Source: COE1 sp910588595 (GTDB lineage Bacteria; Bacillota; Clostridia; Lachnospirales; Lachnospiraceae). From it: a stretch of DNA of 64,000 nucleotides. Under the pieces are notes generated by a model. That model was not told the DNA's origin. It was given only the letters and a program-made list of their open reading frames with translations, and made no database searches. Below, in pieces: positions 33,150 to 41,826 of this stretch (positions are counted from its first letter, which is position 1; each line of letters begins with the position of its first letter). The stretch spans positions 16,441 through 80,440 of the forward strand of contig CARDBT010000014.1 in the NCBI GenBank assembly GCA_948957135.1, in the 5' to 3' direction. The translations under genes were made by a program, and so were the position numbers.

Positions 33150-33880
33150 GCGTTTTTATGCAGCTTCTCATACAGATGGCTTTTCAGAGTAATAAAAATA
33201 TATCTTTTTTTCGACATGTAACCACGCCGATAACGTATCATTGCATTTTCACGCACTCCCACCTGACTAGATGAGATTCCGCCCAGCCTGAAGTTTGACA
33301 TAACCTTCATAACTGGCGTAAATACCACCTGCTGGGTCTCCCAATACCGAAGCATCAGATCATAGTCAGCAGCCGAACGGTACTGTGTGTTAAACATACC
33401 GAATCTGTCATACGCCTCTTTCGTAACAAAACACGTCGGATGTGTGATCATCTGCTCAGGCAGAAAATCATGATGGTGAATGAGCGTTGTCTTTTCTCTT
33501 TCATTCAAAAAATTTCGCTGCATTCCGTAAACCACCTCATACGGATTTCCCTGATAGCTCCTCACAGCCTGTTCTACTGTATCATTCTCATACCAATCAT
33601 CGCTGTTGACAATTCCTATCAATCGCCCCTTCGCAAGATCTATTCCCTTATTCATCGCATCGTAGATCCCCTTGTCTTTTTCAGAAATGACAGTACATTT
33701 CTCCGGAAGCTTGCTGCGATGCAGATCGATCAATTCTAATGTGTGATCAACAGAGCCTCCATCAATTATGATATATTCCATATAATTATAAGTTTGATTT
33801 TCTATGCTTGTCAATGTTTGCTCTATAGTATTCTCACTGTTATAACATGGTGTAATCACGGACACAAATATTTCTGCCAT
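33146..33880 (-). CDS. GT2-family glycosyltransferase
   Basis: This 244-residue GT-A enzyme begins MAEIFVSVITPCYNSENTIE, the standard GT2 opening. IIIDGGSVDHTLE and the donor motif GIVNSDDWYEND follow, then a QMITHPTCFVTKEAYDRFG acceptor-side segment typical of polysaccharide GT2 enzymes of this short type. AAAGGA nine bases before the ATG fits. It is placed between two GT4 genes with minimal spacing (three bases before, overlap after). No membrane helices, so it works at the cytoplasmic face. Confidence 0.9.
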   Translation of the reverse strand: MAEIFVSVITPCYNSENTIEQTLTSIENQTYNYMEYIIIDGGSVDHTLELIDLHRSKLPEKCTVISEKDKGIYDAMNKGIDLAKGRLIGIVNSDDWYENDTVEQAVRSYQGNPYEVVYGMQRNFLNEREKTTLIHHHDFLPEQMITHPTCFVTKEAYDRFGMFNTQYRSAADYDLMLRYWETQQVVFTPVMKVMSNFRLGGISSSQVGVRENAMIRYRRGYMSKKRYIFITLKSHLYEKLHKNA

Positions 33881-33883
33881 TTG

Positions 33884-35062
33884 CTAAAATCCTTTCCCAA
33901 CAACTTCCCTGTATAGCTGATCCAGCTGTTTGGCAATCGCAAGCGTGCTGAATTCATTTTGAACACACTGTCTTATTGTATTTACATCATAACTTTCATA
34001 CTGTCCGCATATTTGTCGCAAAGCACATTTAAGACTTTCAACATCATCGGCCGAAATCAGTATTCCGTTCTCACCTGTCACAAAATCATCCGGTCCCCCG
34101 TTCGCCACCGCTATGACCGGCTTTCCGCATGCCATCGCTTCTATATAGACTACGCCAAAAGTCTCATAACGGCTAGGAAGCACGAAGACGTCGCACGCCT
34201 GCATCTGCTCCACAACCTGCTCGCGGCTAAGTTGTCCAGCAAACTCCACCGTCTGTTCGACACCGAACTTTCTACTCCATTCTACCGCTTTTTGCATGGC
34301 ATGTCCACCGCCGCCTATGATCAGTTTTGCGGCGGGGTCTTTTACTGAATAATCCCGCCATGCCTCCAATAAAATATCCATGCCCTTTTTCAAAAGCTGA
34401 TCCCTGGTATTCATATGGCATATGGTCAGAAAACGCATTCCTTGGTGCGGCTTTTGCTCACAGGGCTTAAACCGGTCAAAATCGACGACATTCCCGATGA
34501 CTTCTATGTCGTTTGATGTCCTGTACTCTGATATAAGCTTTGCGAACGCACGACTCACGCAGATCACCTTTGCCGCATGCTCAAATGCCTGTTTGATATA
34601 TCTTTCATTGGATCTGCTAATTTGATCTTTGTGCAGCTCAAACAGTGTTGCGTGTTCTGTTATTACATATGGAATACCTGTCTGTTCGGACAGTCTCATC
34701 GCCGCATACCCTGCCCACACACAGCAGTGTGCATGGATCACATCAAAACGCTCACTCTCAAGCCCGTGTTTCTCATACAATCTCCTGATGCCTTTTGCAA
34801 ATGCCTCCCGATGCCCTTCCATGCCATGCTTCAGGGGACAAAATATTTTCATGCGGTGTATCTTGATGCCCTCGCACTCTTCTGATTGCTCTTCCGCATA
34901 AAATACATACTCAGCGATACATTTTACTGAATATGTATCACTGTATAATATTGTCACCTGATTGCCAGCGCGCTTTAATGCCAGCGCCTGATCCCAGAAA
35001 AAGCTTCCGTTTGTCGGTCTGCCCTTCGTTCTAAAGAAAGCGGGTATTATCAATACATTCAC
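33884..35062 (-). CDS. GT4-family glycosyltransferase
   Basis: This GT-B enzyme of 392 residues has an N-terminal acceptor domain starting VNVLIIPAFFRTKGRPTNGS, with HAHCCVWAGYAAM and YVITEHATLFEL (EH motif). The donor domain has FLTICHMNTRDQLLKKG, KLIIGGGGHAMQKA and the EX7E loop PSRYETFGVVYIEAMACGKP. The start is placed at a GTG (35062) eight bases after AAAGGGG; an upstream GTG at 35083 runs through that ribosome binding site. It is the strongest GT4 match in the locus. It adds one sugar to the lipid-linked chain. Confidence 0.9.
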   Translation of the reverse strand: MNVLIIPAFFRTKGRPTNGSFFWDQALALKRAGNQVTILYSDTYSVKCIAEYVFYAEEQSEECEGIKIHRMKIFCPLKHGMEGHREAFAKGIRRLYEKHGLESERFDVIHAHCCVWAGYAAMRLSEQTGIPYVITEHATLFELHKDQISRSNERYIKQAFEHAAKVICVSRAFAKLISEYRTSNDIEVIGNVVDFDRFKPCEQKPHQGMRFLTICHMNTRDQLLKKGMDILLEAWRDYSVKDPAAKLIIGGGGHAMQKAVEWSRKFGVEQTVEFAGQLSREQVVEQMQACDVFVLPSRYETFGVVYIEAMACGKPVIAVANGGPDDFVTGENGILISADDVESLKCALRQICGQYESYDVNTIRQCVQNEFSTLAIAKQLDQLYREVVGKGF

Positions 35063-35095
35063 TTGTTTATCCCCTTTGATCACACCTACAAAATA

Positions 35096-35917
35096 TCACT
35101 TGTTATTCAAAGCAGTTTTAGCCCAGCTTTTACATTGTTTCACTGCCTCCCAGCCCATTTTGTTCTGCCACATATACCAGAACTTCCTCCTGAAGAAGAG
35201 CTTCATCTCTGTCTTTTTTAATCTCGACAGACTTGTCGCCGTGACTGATCTGTCTGACATGCGGTACCACACAAGCTGCTTGTCAAGCAGACCAAACCGA
35301 TATCCCGCATGCATCGCTTTCAGATTCATCGGATAGTCCTCAAACCACCTGTAGCATTCATCATAACCGCCGACCTGCCTGATAAAATCCATCGGATAGA
35401 AGGTTGCCGACGGCGCGACGATCCTGTTTTGGATCAATAACAGTCTATATTGTTCCCGATAGTCTTTCTGTGCAAACTCATAACACCTGTCACAATACCC
35501 CTGCACATCCGCGTAGACCGCATCTGGATTCTTGTCGTTGAACAGCTTCACCTTCGCGATCGGAAATACACCAGGATTCTCCTCGCAAAAGCGGACATAG
35601 TTTTCAATGGCATCTGCAGTCATGTAATCATCACCTGCAATCCCCTTGTAATAAACGCCTTCTGCCACTTTGAGACCTCTGTTGATATTCGACGGCAGTC
35701 CTGTATTCTTATCTGACGTGACCAGTTTTATGGCTGTCAGGGTTCCCTCATTTTCCGCGATCCACTCCCGGACCACCTGCACCGTATTGTCAGGGGAACA
35801 GTCATCTGTAATGATCAGTTCAATGTCTGGATAGGTCTGATTTTTTATACTGTCAAGCGTCTCTATGATCGTCTCTGCCGACCGGTACGCCAACACGATA
35901 ACACTTACCAGTTCCAT
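35096..35917 (-). CDS. GT2-family glycosyltransferase
   Basis: This 273-residue protein begins MELVSVIVLAYRSAETIIET and continues with IELIITDDCSPDNTVQV, NTGLPSNINRGLKVAEG and GIAGDDYMTADAI (the donor/metal motif AGDD instead of DSDD). The C-terminal part includes YRWFEDYPMNLKAMHAGY, the ED-type acceptor motif of GT2 enzymes, and a basic tail. The start codon lies two bases after the stop of the polymerase gene. It probably adds one residue of the repeat unit. Confidence 0.88.
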   Translation of the reverse strand: MELVSVIVLAYRSAETIIETLDSIKNQTYPDIELIITDDCSPDNTVQVVREWIAENEGTLTAIKLVTSDKNTGLPSNINRGLKVAEGVYYKGIAGDDYMTADAIENYVRFCEENPGVFPIAKVKLFNDKNPDAVYADVQGYCDRCYEFAQKDYREQYRLLLIQNRIVAPSATFYPMDFIRQVGGYDECYRWFEDYPMNLKAMHAGYRFGLLDKQLVWYRMSDRSVTATSLSRLKKTEMKLFFRRKFWYMWQNKMGWEAVKQCKSWAKTALNNK

Positions 35918-35919
35918 TC

Positions 35920-37101
35920 CTACGCCTTTCCGAGCAGACCTTTGACCTGCCAAAAATATCCCTCGTATGCATTTGTTCTTTCAAACGGCTGATACCAGTA
36001 ATATCCCATCAACACCAGCAGATAATTTCTGAGTATATAGACGGAGATGAAATGCGCCTCCATCAGGTTATAGACGGAAAAAGCCACTGTCATCGTGAAC
36101 ATGACATAATCTTTCTGCCTGTAACTCTGGTACAGCAAGTAGACATTCATCCCGACATATATGATTCCCGGAATGATCCCATACCAGTAAAACAGTCGGA
36201 CAAATCCGGCGTCGAAATACGCTGTATTCTCCGGCGCCGCGAATAGTTTCCAGTTCTCAAGCCTTGCCGCCTCAACCGCATAACAGCCCTGATATCTGCC
36301 ATTTAACAGTTTGTCAAGCTTGTGCATCAGTGTGTCTTGTGTGAGATAGGTATTCTCCACATGGGAACCGATCATAGCAAATATGACACACCCCAGCACG
36401 ATCATTGCGCCCAGGATATATACACCCTTATTTTCCCTGCATTTTTTACTATACCACATAATAAAAGTCATGACAACAAACATCATCCATACTATAACAC
36501 TCGTTTTGGAATCTGTAAGGGAAAAGAATGCGATATCCAGCACTCCAAGTCCGGCAAAATGATACCACTTTAATCGATCCGCATAACTGTAGACCGCCAG
36601 TACGGCAAGCATCCAAAGCATACAGTGCAACGCATTCGGATGCCCCATCCCGAGTACATACCTAGTCTCATACAACTGTCCTCCCTCACCTCTGCCAAAG
36701 TCGGCTGTGAGCGATACCGCACCGTACACTCCCGTCACCGAGAGCACCACCAGCGCAGCGCAGCCTGTAAACGTCACCCAGAATACCACCTTCATGACTT
36801 TTTTGATGTCCATTCCCTTACACGCCGCCACAAAAGCGATCACCCTGACTGTCTCGTCCCTCTCATTGACCAGATATGCCACAGACATGATACCGCCAAA
36901 CAGCAGTATGCACAGCCACTCTTTTGTCGAATACCTTGTCAGTGCGATCTTGATACAAAACAGCAGAAAAGTGATCCGGAACAGCTGGCTCTCCAGCGGG
37001 TTCGTGTACGCACTCTTGTCAATGATCACGATCAATAATTCTATCATCAGCCCAAGCCAGAAACAGGCTTCACCGATCTTTTTCACATTCCTGTCACTCA
37101 T
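35920..37101 (-). CDS. Wzy-like O-antigen/capsule polymerase
   Basis: This 393-residue protein has about ten to eleven predicted membrane helices and little else conserved, typical of Wzy-type polymerases that join repeat units outside the membrane. A polar loop between helices (ADFGRGEGGQLYETRYVLGMGHPNALH) carries Arg and the GHPN segment seen in the O-antigen ligase/polymerase group. A second loop has HKLDKLLNGRYQGCYA, with NGR near the usual catalytic periplasmic loop. It overlaps the DUF3431 gene by four bases (ATGA). Being the only clear polymerase in the locus, it supports a Wzy-dependent assembly; the identity rests on topology and context more than on motif. Confidence 0.72.
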   Translation of the reverse strand: MSDRNVKKIGEACFWLGLMIELLIVIIDKSAYTNPLESQLFRITFLLFCIKIALTRYSTKEWLCILLFGGIMSVAYLVNERDETVRVIAFVAACKGMDIKKVMKVVFWVTFTGCAALVVLSVTGVYGAVSLTADFGRGEGGQLYETRYVLGMGHPNALHCMLWMLAVLAVYSYADRLKWYHFAGLGVLDIAFFSLTDSKTSVIVWMMFVVMTFIMWYSKKCRENKGVYILGAMIVLGCVIFAMIGSHVENTYLTQDTLMHKLDKLLNGRYQGCYAVEAARLENWKLFAAPENTAYFDAGFVRLFYWYGIIPGIIYVGMNVYLLYQSYRQKDYVMFTMTVAFSVYNLMEAHFISVYILRNYLLVLMGYYWYQPFERTNAYEGYFWQVKGLLGKA

Positions 37102-37940
37102 CTGATCAATCCCAATGCCTTTCTAAGTTTCTTAAACCGCCTTGGCCTATTCTCATACTTATACTGTATATAGGCACTGCACTCCGGCAGTTTTGCATCA
37201 AATGCAGCCTCGTCATCCATCCATCCATTCACATCCCCGAGCGATGTAAAAATGATCGGCAGCAATCGTTCGATCTGATGCGCCTCCGACGGGAATCCTG
37301 GCTCCATCCCATAGTTCATCAGTTTGTTGAGATTGCGGTAAAATACTTTGCTATGCCGCAGGATCTGTTCGCGCCTCACGATAAAGCACGCCCCCGGGGA
37401 AAAGGCAAAATACTGCGGGATCATAGGCTTTTTGTAGATAAAGCGCATCAGGTCGTCCACATCATTGAAATACCGCTTGGGATGGTTTGGCGATTCCACA
37501 TACCATGAGTTATTTTTCTCGACATAGACGTTTTCCATGGCAAGAAATGTGGTTCCGGGCTCGTTTTTCTCATTGCTTTCGGTGAACTTCGCAAACCGGT
37601 CCCAGTACTGTTTCTCATCGTACAGAAATGTAAAGCTTTTGTTCTGATACACCTGTTGGAAAAACTCCATGGAACAGTGCCGTCCGATCATATTTCCCTT
37701 GAGCAGACAGATCACCTCCGGCAGATCCTCATAGTTTTCATCGAAATACGAAAAATAACTGGTGATATTATGCCCTGTGTTCTCTATATCCTTTATGTTC
37801 AGATCCATGTCATGAAGTTTCTGTTTCATTTCCCTGTCCGTCGAGCAGTCGTATATGATATAATCGCTGCACAGGTCGAGCAGTTCTGTCGGTATCGTAT
37901 TAAAATTGTGGATCAGAAAAAAATTTGTCGTCTTTTCCAT
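37098..37940 (-). CDS. DUF3431-family putative glycosyltransferase
   Basis: This 280-residue soluble protein opens MEKTTNFFLIHNFNTIPTEL. The pattern NTGHNITSYFSYFDENYEDL followed by EVICLLKGN is the DUF3431 core (a helix leading to a strand with the LPD-x-x-x-F-x-H-like turn). CFIVRREQILRHSKVFYRNL near the C-terminus is also shared with that family. DUF3431 proteins often lie in polysaccharide clusters and are thought to be GT-A-like transferases, but their chemistry is not established. AAGGAGG fixes the start at 37940; the longer frame lacks support. Confidence 0.72.
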   Translation of the reverse strand: MEKTTNFFLIHNFNTIPTELLDLCSDYIIYDCSTDREMKQKLHDMDLNIKDIENTGHNITSYFSYFDENYEDLPEVICLLKGNMIGRHCSMEFFQQVYQNKSFTFLYDEKQYWDRFAKFTESNEKNEPGTTFLAMENVYVEKNNSWYVESPNHPKRYFNDVDDLMRFIYKKPMIPQYFAFSPGACFIVRREQILRHSKVFYRNLNKLMNYGMEPGFPSEAHQIERLLPIIFTSLGDVNGWMDDEAAFDAKLPECSAYIQYKYENRPRRFKKLRKALGLIR

Positions 37941-37959
37941 CTGTAATCCTCCTTGTCCT

Positions 37960-38880
37960 TCATCGAAACCGGTTCTGCAGAAAACATTGCACAGTTGCCC
38001 TCTGCTCTGCGATCCACTTTCGCAGCCATACATTCATGCCAATGCCAAGCGCTTTTGCCTCCTTACAGCCCATATGGTACTTGATGATAAATTCTTGTGT
38101 AAAGTAATCCCTGCACGCTGCACTTTCCTGCAGATGATACTTAGTATACATGTATTTGTAATCATTGTAGATGCGCATATCCCGTTCCGAGAAGCTCTCT
38201 GTATACTGATCTTCGTGCACGCCGATCGACACCAGCGGCATGGTTGTGCAGGCAAAGACAGGATTCTTTGTGAGCAGTTCAAAATAGAGGAACATGTCCG
38301 ACGCCCAATTGCTCTGCTCGTCAAACAATGTCAGGCTTTTGCCCCTGCGGTAGATCACAGCACTTGGCGCACCGATCTGGTTGCCAAGAAAAAGGTTCCG
38401 GTAGTCAGACTTAAGCCTGTCTATAAAGTCCTGGTCTGCACACCGGTCATAGTATCCCGTATGATGCTGCTTTGGCAGATGATGCATGGCGCTAATGTCC
38501 TGTCCGTCCAGCATCACCTGCCTGCTGCCGGCAAACGCGAGCAGCACATCAGGATTTTCGTCAAGAAGCGCTGCATAGTGCCCGAGACATGTGCTGTCTG
38601 TAAACCAGTCATCGCTGAACATAACCTTGATGTACTCACCCTCTGCCATCCTGATCGCAACGTTCCAGTTAAAGATATGTCCGTACGGCTTTTTATTGTG
38701 CTGGTATTTTACAGCAGGATAATCCGTTTTCACGAGTTTTTCTGTCGCGTCATCCGTCGAGTCATCTGAAATATTGACCTCGAAATCGGTGTAGTCCTGA
38801 CTGTATACGGACTTTAACAGGCGTTCTACCTCGTCCGCATTATTGTAGCAGGGAATGCATATCGATACTTTTGCTCCCAT
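37960..38880 (-). CDS. GT2-family glycosyltransferase
   Basis: This 306-residue GT-A protein starts MGAKVSICIPCYNNADEVER, followed by FEVNISDDSTDDATEKLV, GHIFNWNVAIRMAEGEYI and VMFSDDWFTDSTCL (donor motif SDDW). Near the C-terminus a GAPSAVIYRRG segment and SDMFLYFELL complete the acceptor side. AAGGATAAG before the ATG at 38880 supports the start over a longer frame. It overlaps nothing; it follows the GT17 gene by 31 bases. Confidence 0.9.
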   Translation of the reverse strand: MGAKVSICIPCYNNADEVERLLKSVYSQDYTDFEVNISDDSTDDATEKLVKTDYPAVKYQHNKKPYGHIFNWNVAIRMAEGEYIKVMFSDDWFTDSTCLGHYAALLDENPDVLLAFAGSRQVMLDGQDISAMHHLPKQHHTGYYDRCADQDFIDRLKSDYRNLFLGNQIGAPSAVIYRRGKSLTLFDEQSNWASDMFLYFELLTKNPVFACTTMPLVSIGVHEDQYTESFSERDMRIYNDYKYMYTKYHLQESAACRDYFTQEFIIKYHMGCKEAKALGIGMNVWLRKWIAEQRATVQCFLQNRFR

Positions 38881-38911
38881 ATTCTTATCCTTTTCCTTCC
38901 CGTTTGGCTTT

Positions 38912-39874
38912 TCACGATCTGCCAAGGATCTTCCTTGCGGCACGCTTTACTGCAACAGCCGTTTTGTAACAGGTGTTTTTCACTGTCATTCTCATTTTGC
39001 GCAGTGCTTTTTGCGGCTCTTTCTCCTCATGCATGATCAAGAAATCCAGTTCCTTCTGATGCTCCCTGATATACTGAGGGAAGCTGTCATCGATCTCGCA
39101 GCGGACAAACTGTGCGTTCCTTCCAAAGATATCTTTTCCGTCTTTGATCTGGTCTGTCACATTAGATAACACATGTCTAGAATTGTATTCCTGGTGTGCT
39201 GCCGACACTACTTTTTCCTGCACACGCTTTCTGATGTCCTTCTCCCCATGGCCGCCCATGTAGCCAAAATGCCAGCCGCCATCGTCCACACGGATCCCGA
39301 TCTTTTTGCGCTCAGGAAACCGGAGTTCCCCAAGGAGCAGATCCTGCTCCCTTAAGAGCTTGTAGCTGAGCATCTTTGTGCCGATCCACTTTTTGCGCTG
39401 CACGCCTTCAAACTCACCCGCATAGGACAGCAGGCTGCCGGAAACCTCCTCCATGTTGAGATAGCAGTAAAACAGCCGCTGCGCGAAATGATAAATCTTG
39501 TCCTTATCAAAATCCTGCAAGATCTCTTTTATTTTATCAGGATCAGGTATCTCATCGAGATCACTGAATATCACAATATCCTCATCCGTACAGTCTCTCA
39601 GCCCCCTGGTAACTGCATTTTTCTGGAACGTATCCCTCTCATGGGTGCCCCAGTCAGCTCCCTTGGGTGTGTCATCCACGACAACATGGATGATCTTATC
39701 CTGAAATTCTGCAAACATCTCCTTATTTTCCTCGTAATACAGCGGTTTCTTCAATCCCGAAAAAGTTTCAGTCGCCTCGCTGATCACAAATCTGTCCACC
39801 ACGGGACTTAAAACATTCAATCTTATTTTCAGTATATCCAGTTCATTAAAAAACTGGAAGCAGTCGTAAATCAT
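38912..39874 (-). CDS. GT17-family glycosyltransferase
   Basis: This 320-residue protein matches the GT17 family, named for the eukaryotic enzyme that adds bisecting GlcNAc to N-glycans (MGAT3). The diagnostic segments are YDCFQFFNELDILKIRL at 3-19, VDRFVISEATETFSG, HERDTFQKNAVTRGL and IVIFSDLDEIPDPD with D105/D107 as the likely metal-binding pair. The C-terminal WHFGYMGG is also characteristic. GT17 genes occur in many bacterial capsule loci, where they use simpler acceptors. The ATG at 39874, eleven bases after GAGGAG, is the likely start; a TTG three codons up lies too close to it. Confidence 0.88.
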   Translation of the reverse strand: MIYDCFQFFNELDILKIRLNVLSPVVDRFVISEATETFSGLKKPLYYEENKEMFAEFQDKIIHVVVDDTPKGADWGTHERDTFQKNAVTRGLRDCTDEDIVIFSDLDEIPDPDKIKEILQDFDKDKIYHFAQRLFYCYLNMEEVSGSLLSYAGEFEGVQRKKWIGTKMLSYKLLREQDLLLGELRFPERKKIGIRVDDGGWHFGYMGGHGEKDIRKRVQEKVVSAAHQEYNSRHVLSNVTDQIKDGKDIFGRNAQFVRCEIDDSFPQYIREHQKELDFLIMHEEKEPQKALRKMRMTVKNTCYKTAVAVKRAARKILGRS

Positions 39875-39890
39875 CCGTGTCAAGTCTCCT

Positions 39891-40730
39891 CTACTTTTTT
39901 GATAGTTTTCTGATCAGATCCCTGACCATCCTCTTCGCCCGTTTTTTGGCAGGTTCCCTGATAAAATTCGGATACTGTGCATTTGTGCCCTCCCACTTGT
40001 GAAAAGCAAACGGCGTTATGCCCTGTACTTCCGGTATCATTTTCTCATGGCTGTAGTACTTTGCCACCTCGAGCGGCGCGATCCGCATTCCCTCCGCCTC
40101 TAACAGATGCCGGATCTTACAGCAGATAAAGCCATCCTCATAGTACCACATCCGCCCATAGGCATACTCTCCCTCCCACAAAATCCCTGCTTTCCTGGGA
40201 AAATCCATCAGGCGTTTGCTCCGGATGCCTGCGCTGTTTCCGACACGGCAGATGTTTCCGTCCCTGTCCCGGTATGTGGTGGTATCGCCCTCAGGCGGGA
40301 GCGGCCACGGTGCACCGATATAGTCATAGTCCAGGAATTCATCCCGCCACATCTCGGGATGCACCACAAAGCCGTCCGCGTGGACGATCAGCGCAAAATC
40401 CGTGTGGATATGTTCTCCCAGCTCGTAGACCATCTTATAGTTAAAATCATCAATATCTTCGAGTTTGTCCGTATGGCTGTATCGGATCGTTCCCGGAAGT
40501 CCAAAAGGTCTGCGGTGGGTGATCAGCACTGCATCCCCGAACTCGATGCCGCGCATACTGTACTGCATCGCCTTGATCGTCGCCCCGATATTGACACTTG
40601 TCATGGCTACAAGCGTTACCTGCGGAAGCTTTAACTTAGTGTCATGAACTTTTGTTTGTATTTTCCTGCGGGCATTCAAATCAGGATTGTGAAGTTTTAC
40701 ATTTCCATTATTCTCCATCTCAGACATCAT
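39891..40730 (-). CDS. DUF5672-family putative glycosyltransferase
   Basis: This is a 279-residue protein. The DUF5672 core is clear: LPQVTLVAMTSVNIGATIKA near the N-terminus, then DFNYKMVYELGEHI, TDFALIVHADGFVVHPEMW with the aspartates of a GT-A-like donor site, YDYIGAPWPLPPEGD, and RVGNSAGIRSKRLMDFP. The C-terminus has EGTNAQYPNF (HKWEG precedes it). The family occurs in polysaccharide and surface-protein glycosylation clusters. Three ATGs compete at the 5' end (40730, 40727, 40718), because AAGGGGG runs into them. No membrane helices. Confidence 0.78.
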   Translation of the reverse strand: MMSEMENNGNVKLHNPDLNARRKIQTKVHDTKLKLPQVTLVAMTSVNIGATIKAMQYSMRGIEFGDAVLITHRRPFGLPGTIRYSHTDKLEDIDDFNYKMVYELGEHIHTDFALIVHADGFVVHPEMWRDEFLDYDYIGAPWPLPPEGDTTTYRDRDGNICRVGNSAGIRSKRLMDFPRKAGILWEGEYAYGRMWYYEDGFICCKIRHLLEAEGMRIAPLEVAKYYSHEKMIPEVQGITPFAFHKWEGTNAQYPNFIREPAKKRAKRMVRDLIRKLSKK

Positions 40731-40757
40731 CCCCCTTCACAGTCTCCGGATCATCTA

Positions 40758-41774
40758 TCATGACTTTGTCAATCTCCTCTTTATGGAACGCACAGCTCTT
40801 ACAGACAGATCCTTATATATCAGCCACTTGCCTCTCACCCGGGCTCTTGTCAGAGCCGCACCTGCAAGTTTTTGTCCTATATTTTTATAGTATTTGGACG
40901 TTTTTCTGTATCTCTCGAGTTCTGCCCTGCACTCCCCGGCAGTAAAAAGCCTCCCTCTCCTGTCAAGATAGACAAAGTCGGAATAAATATTCTGTTCCGA
41001 CGCCCAGTAGCCATCCGACACATTGTGCCTCGCCCAGTATTTGGGCGCGATGATATATTGAACAGTCTCGCTTGTAAACGCCGGAAAAAAGGCGAATGTC
41101 GAGTTTGACAATATTAAATACCGTGCGTTTTTGATCACCGTATAGTCCCCAGCCAGATCAAAGTGATATGCCCTCACCTCCGGTAAGATCCTTCCGGCGG
41201 CGGACAGATCGTCCGTAATTATCATAAACTCCATATCCGCCCGTTTCTGTCTCATGATCTTTATGGCGTCAAGCCAGTACCTGCGCCGCAGAAACAGCTC
41301 AGGATTACCCGCGTACTCTCCCCCCCTGATGTTGATGATACACAGATTCTCCCTCGAATAGTCCATACAGTCATACTCCGGCTTTACCCGCAGCCAGTCT
41401 TTGATCTCTTTCTTATACTGTCCAAAATAGGATTCATCCTGCATATTTCCATATAAGAGTGTCGTCTGATCCAATGATAACAGCCTGTTGTCAACACCTG
41501 TTATATAACAGCCGTGTTCAATATCATGCGCGGAATTTCCCAGAAATATCCTGTCTTCTTTTTCGTGATATATATGTTTAAAGCTGTCCTTTTCCATATC
41601 TGCGCCGCAATCGATATCCATGAAATACATGCAGTCGAGCAGATCCCTGTTCAATATGCCAAAATCATATCCTTTTGCATGTGCAAGTGCCCTGGTCGTG
41701 ACATAGCAAAACAACTGATTGCCAAGCCCCTGTCCTTTTAAGAGCTCTGTCGCGATAATCGCCTTCTTTTCCAT
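40758..41774 (-). CDS. GT11-like alpha-1,2-fucosyltransferase homologue, divergent
   Basis: This is a 338-residue protein. KGQGLGNQLFCYVTTRALAH near the N-terminus is the GT11 motif I (GGLGNQ type), NLCIINIRGGEY corresponds to the HxRRxDY donor motif but with N-I-R-G-G-E-Y, and ARYLILSNSTFAFFPAFTS matches the C-terminal SNSSFSWW-type motif. The altered second motif suggests a different donor or acceptor from the classic enzyme at 47200-48096. AGGAGAAGGAA precedes the ATG at 41774; a longer frame reaches into the ABC gene and is unlikely. Fucose or a related 6-deoxysugar is the probable donor. Confidence 0.72.
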   Translation of the reverse strand: MEKKAIIATELLKGQGLGNQLFCYVTTRALAHAKGYDFGILNRDLLDCMYFMDIDCGADMEKDSFKHIYHEKEDRIFLGNSAHDIEHGCYITGVDNRLLSLDQTTLLYGNMQDESYFGQYKKEIKDWLRVKPEYDCMDYSRENLCIINIRGGEYAGNPELFLRRRYWLDAIKIMRQKRADMEFMIITDDLSAAGRILPEVRAYHFDLAGDYTVIKNARYLILSNSTFAFFPAFTSETVQYIIAPKYWARHNVSDGYWASEQNIYSDFVYLDRRGRLFTAGECRAELERYRKTSKYYKNIGQKLAGAALTRARVRGKWLIYKDLSVRAVRSIKRRLTKS

Positions 41775-41826
41775 TTCCTTCTCCTGTCCGCTTATCTGCA
41801 CCGGGGCGGCTCTCCCTGACGCTGCC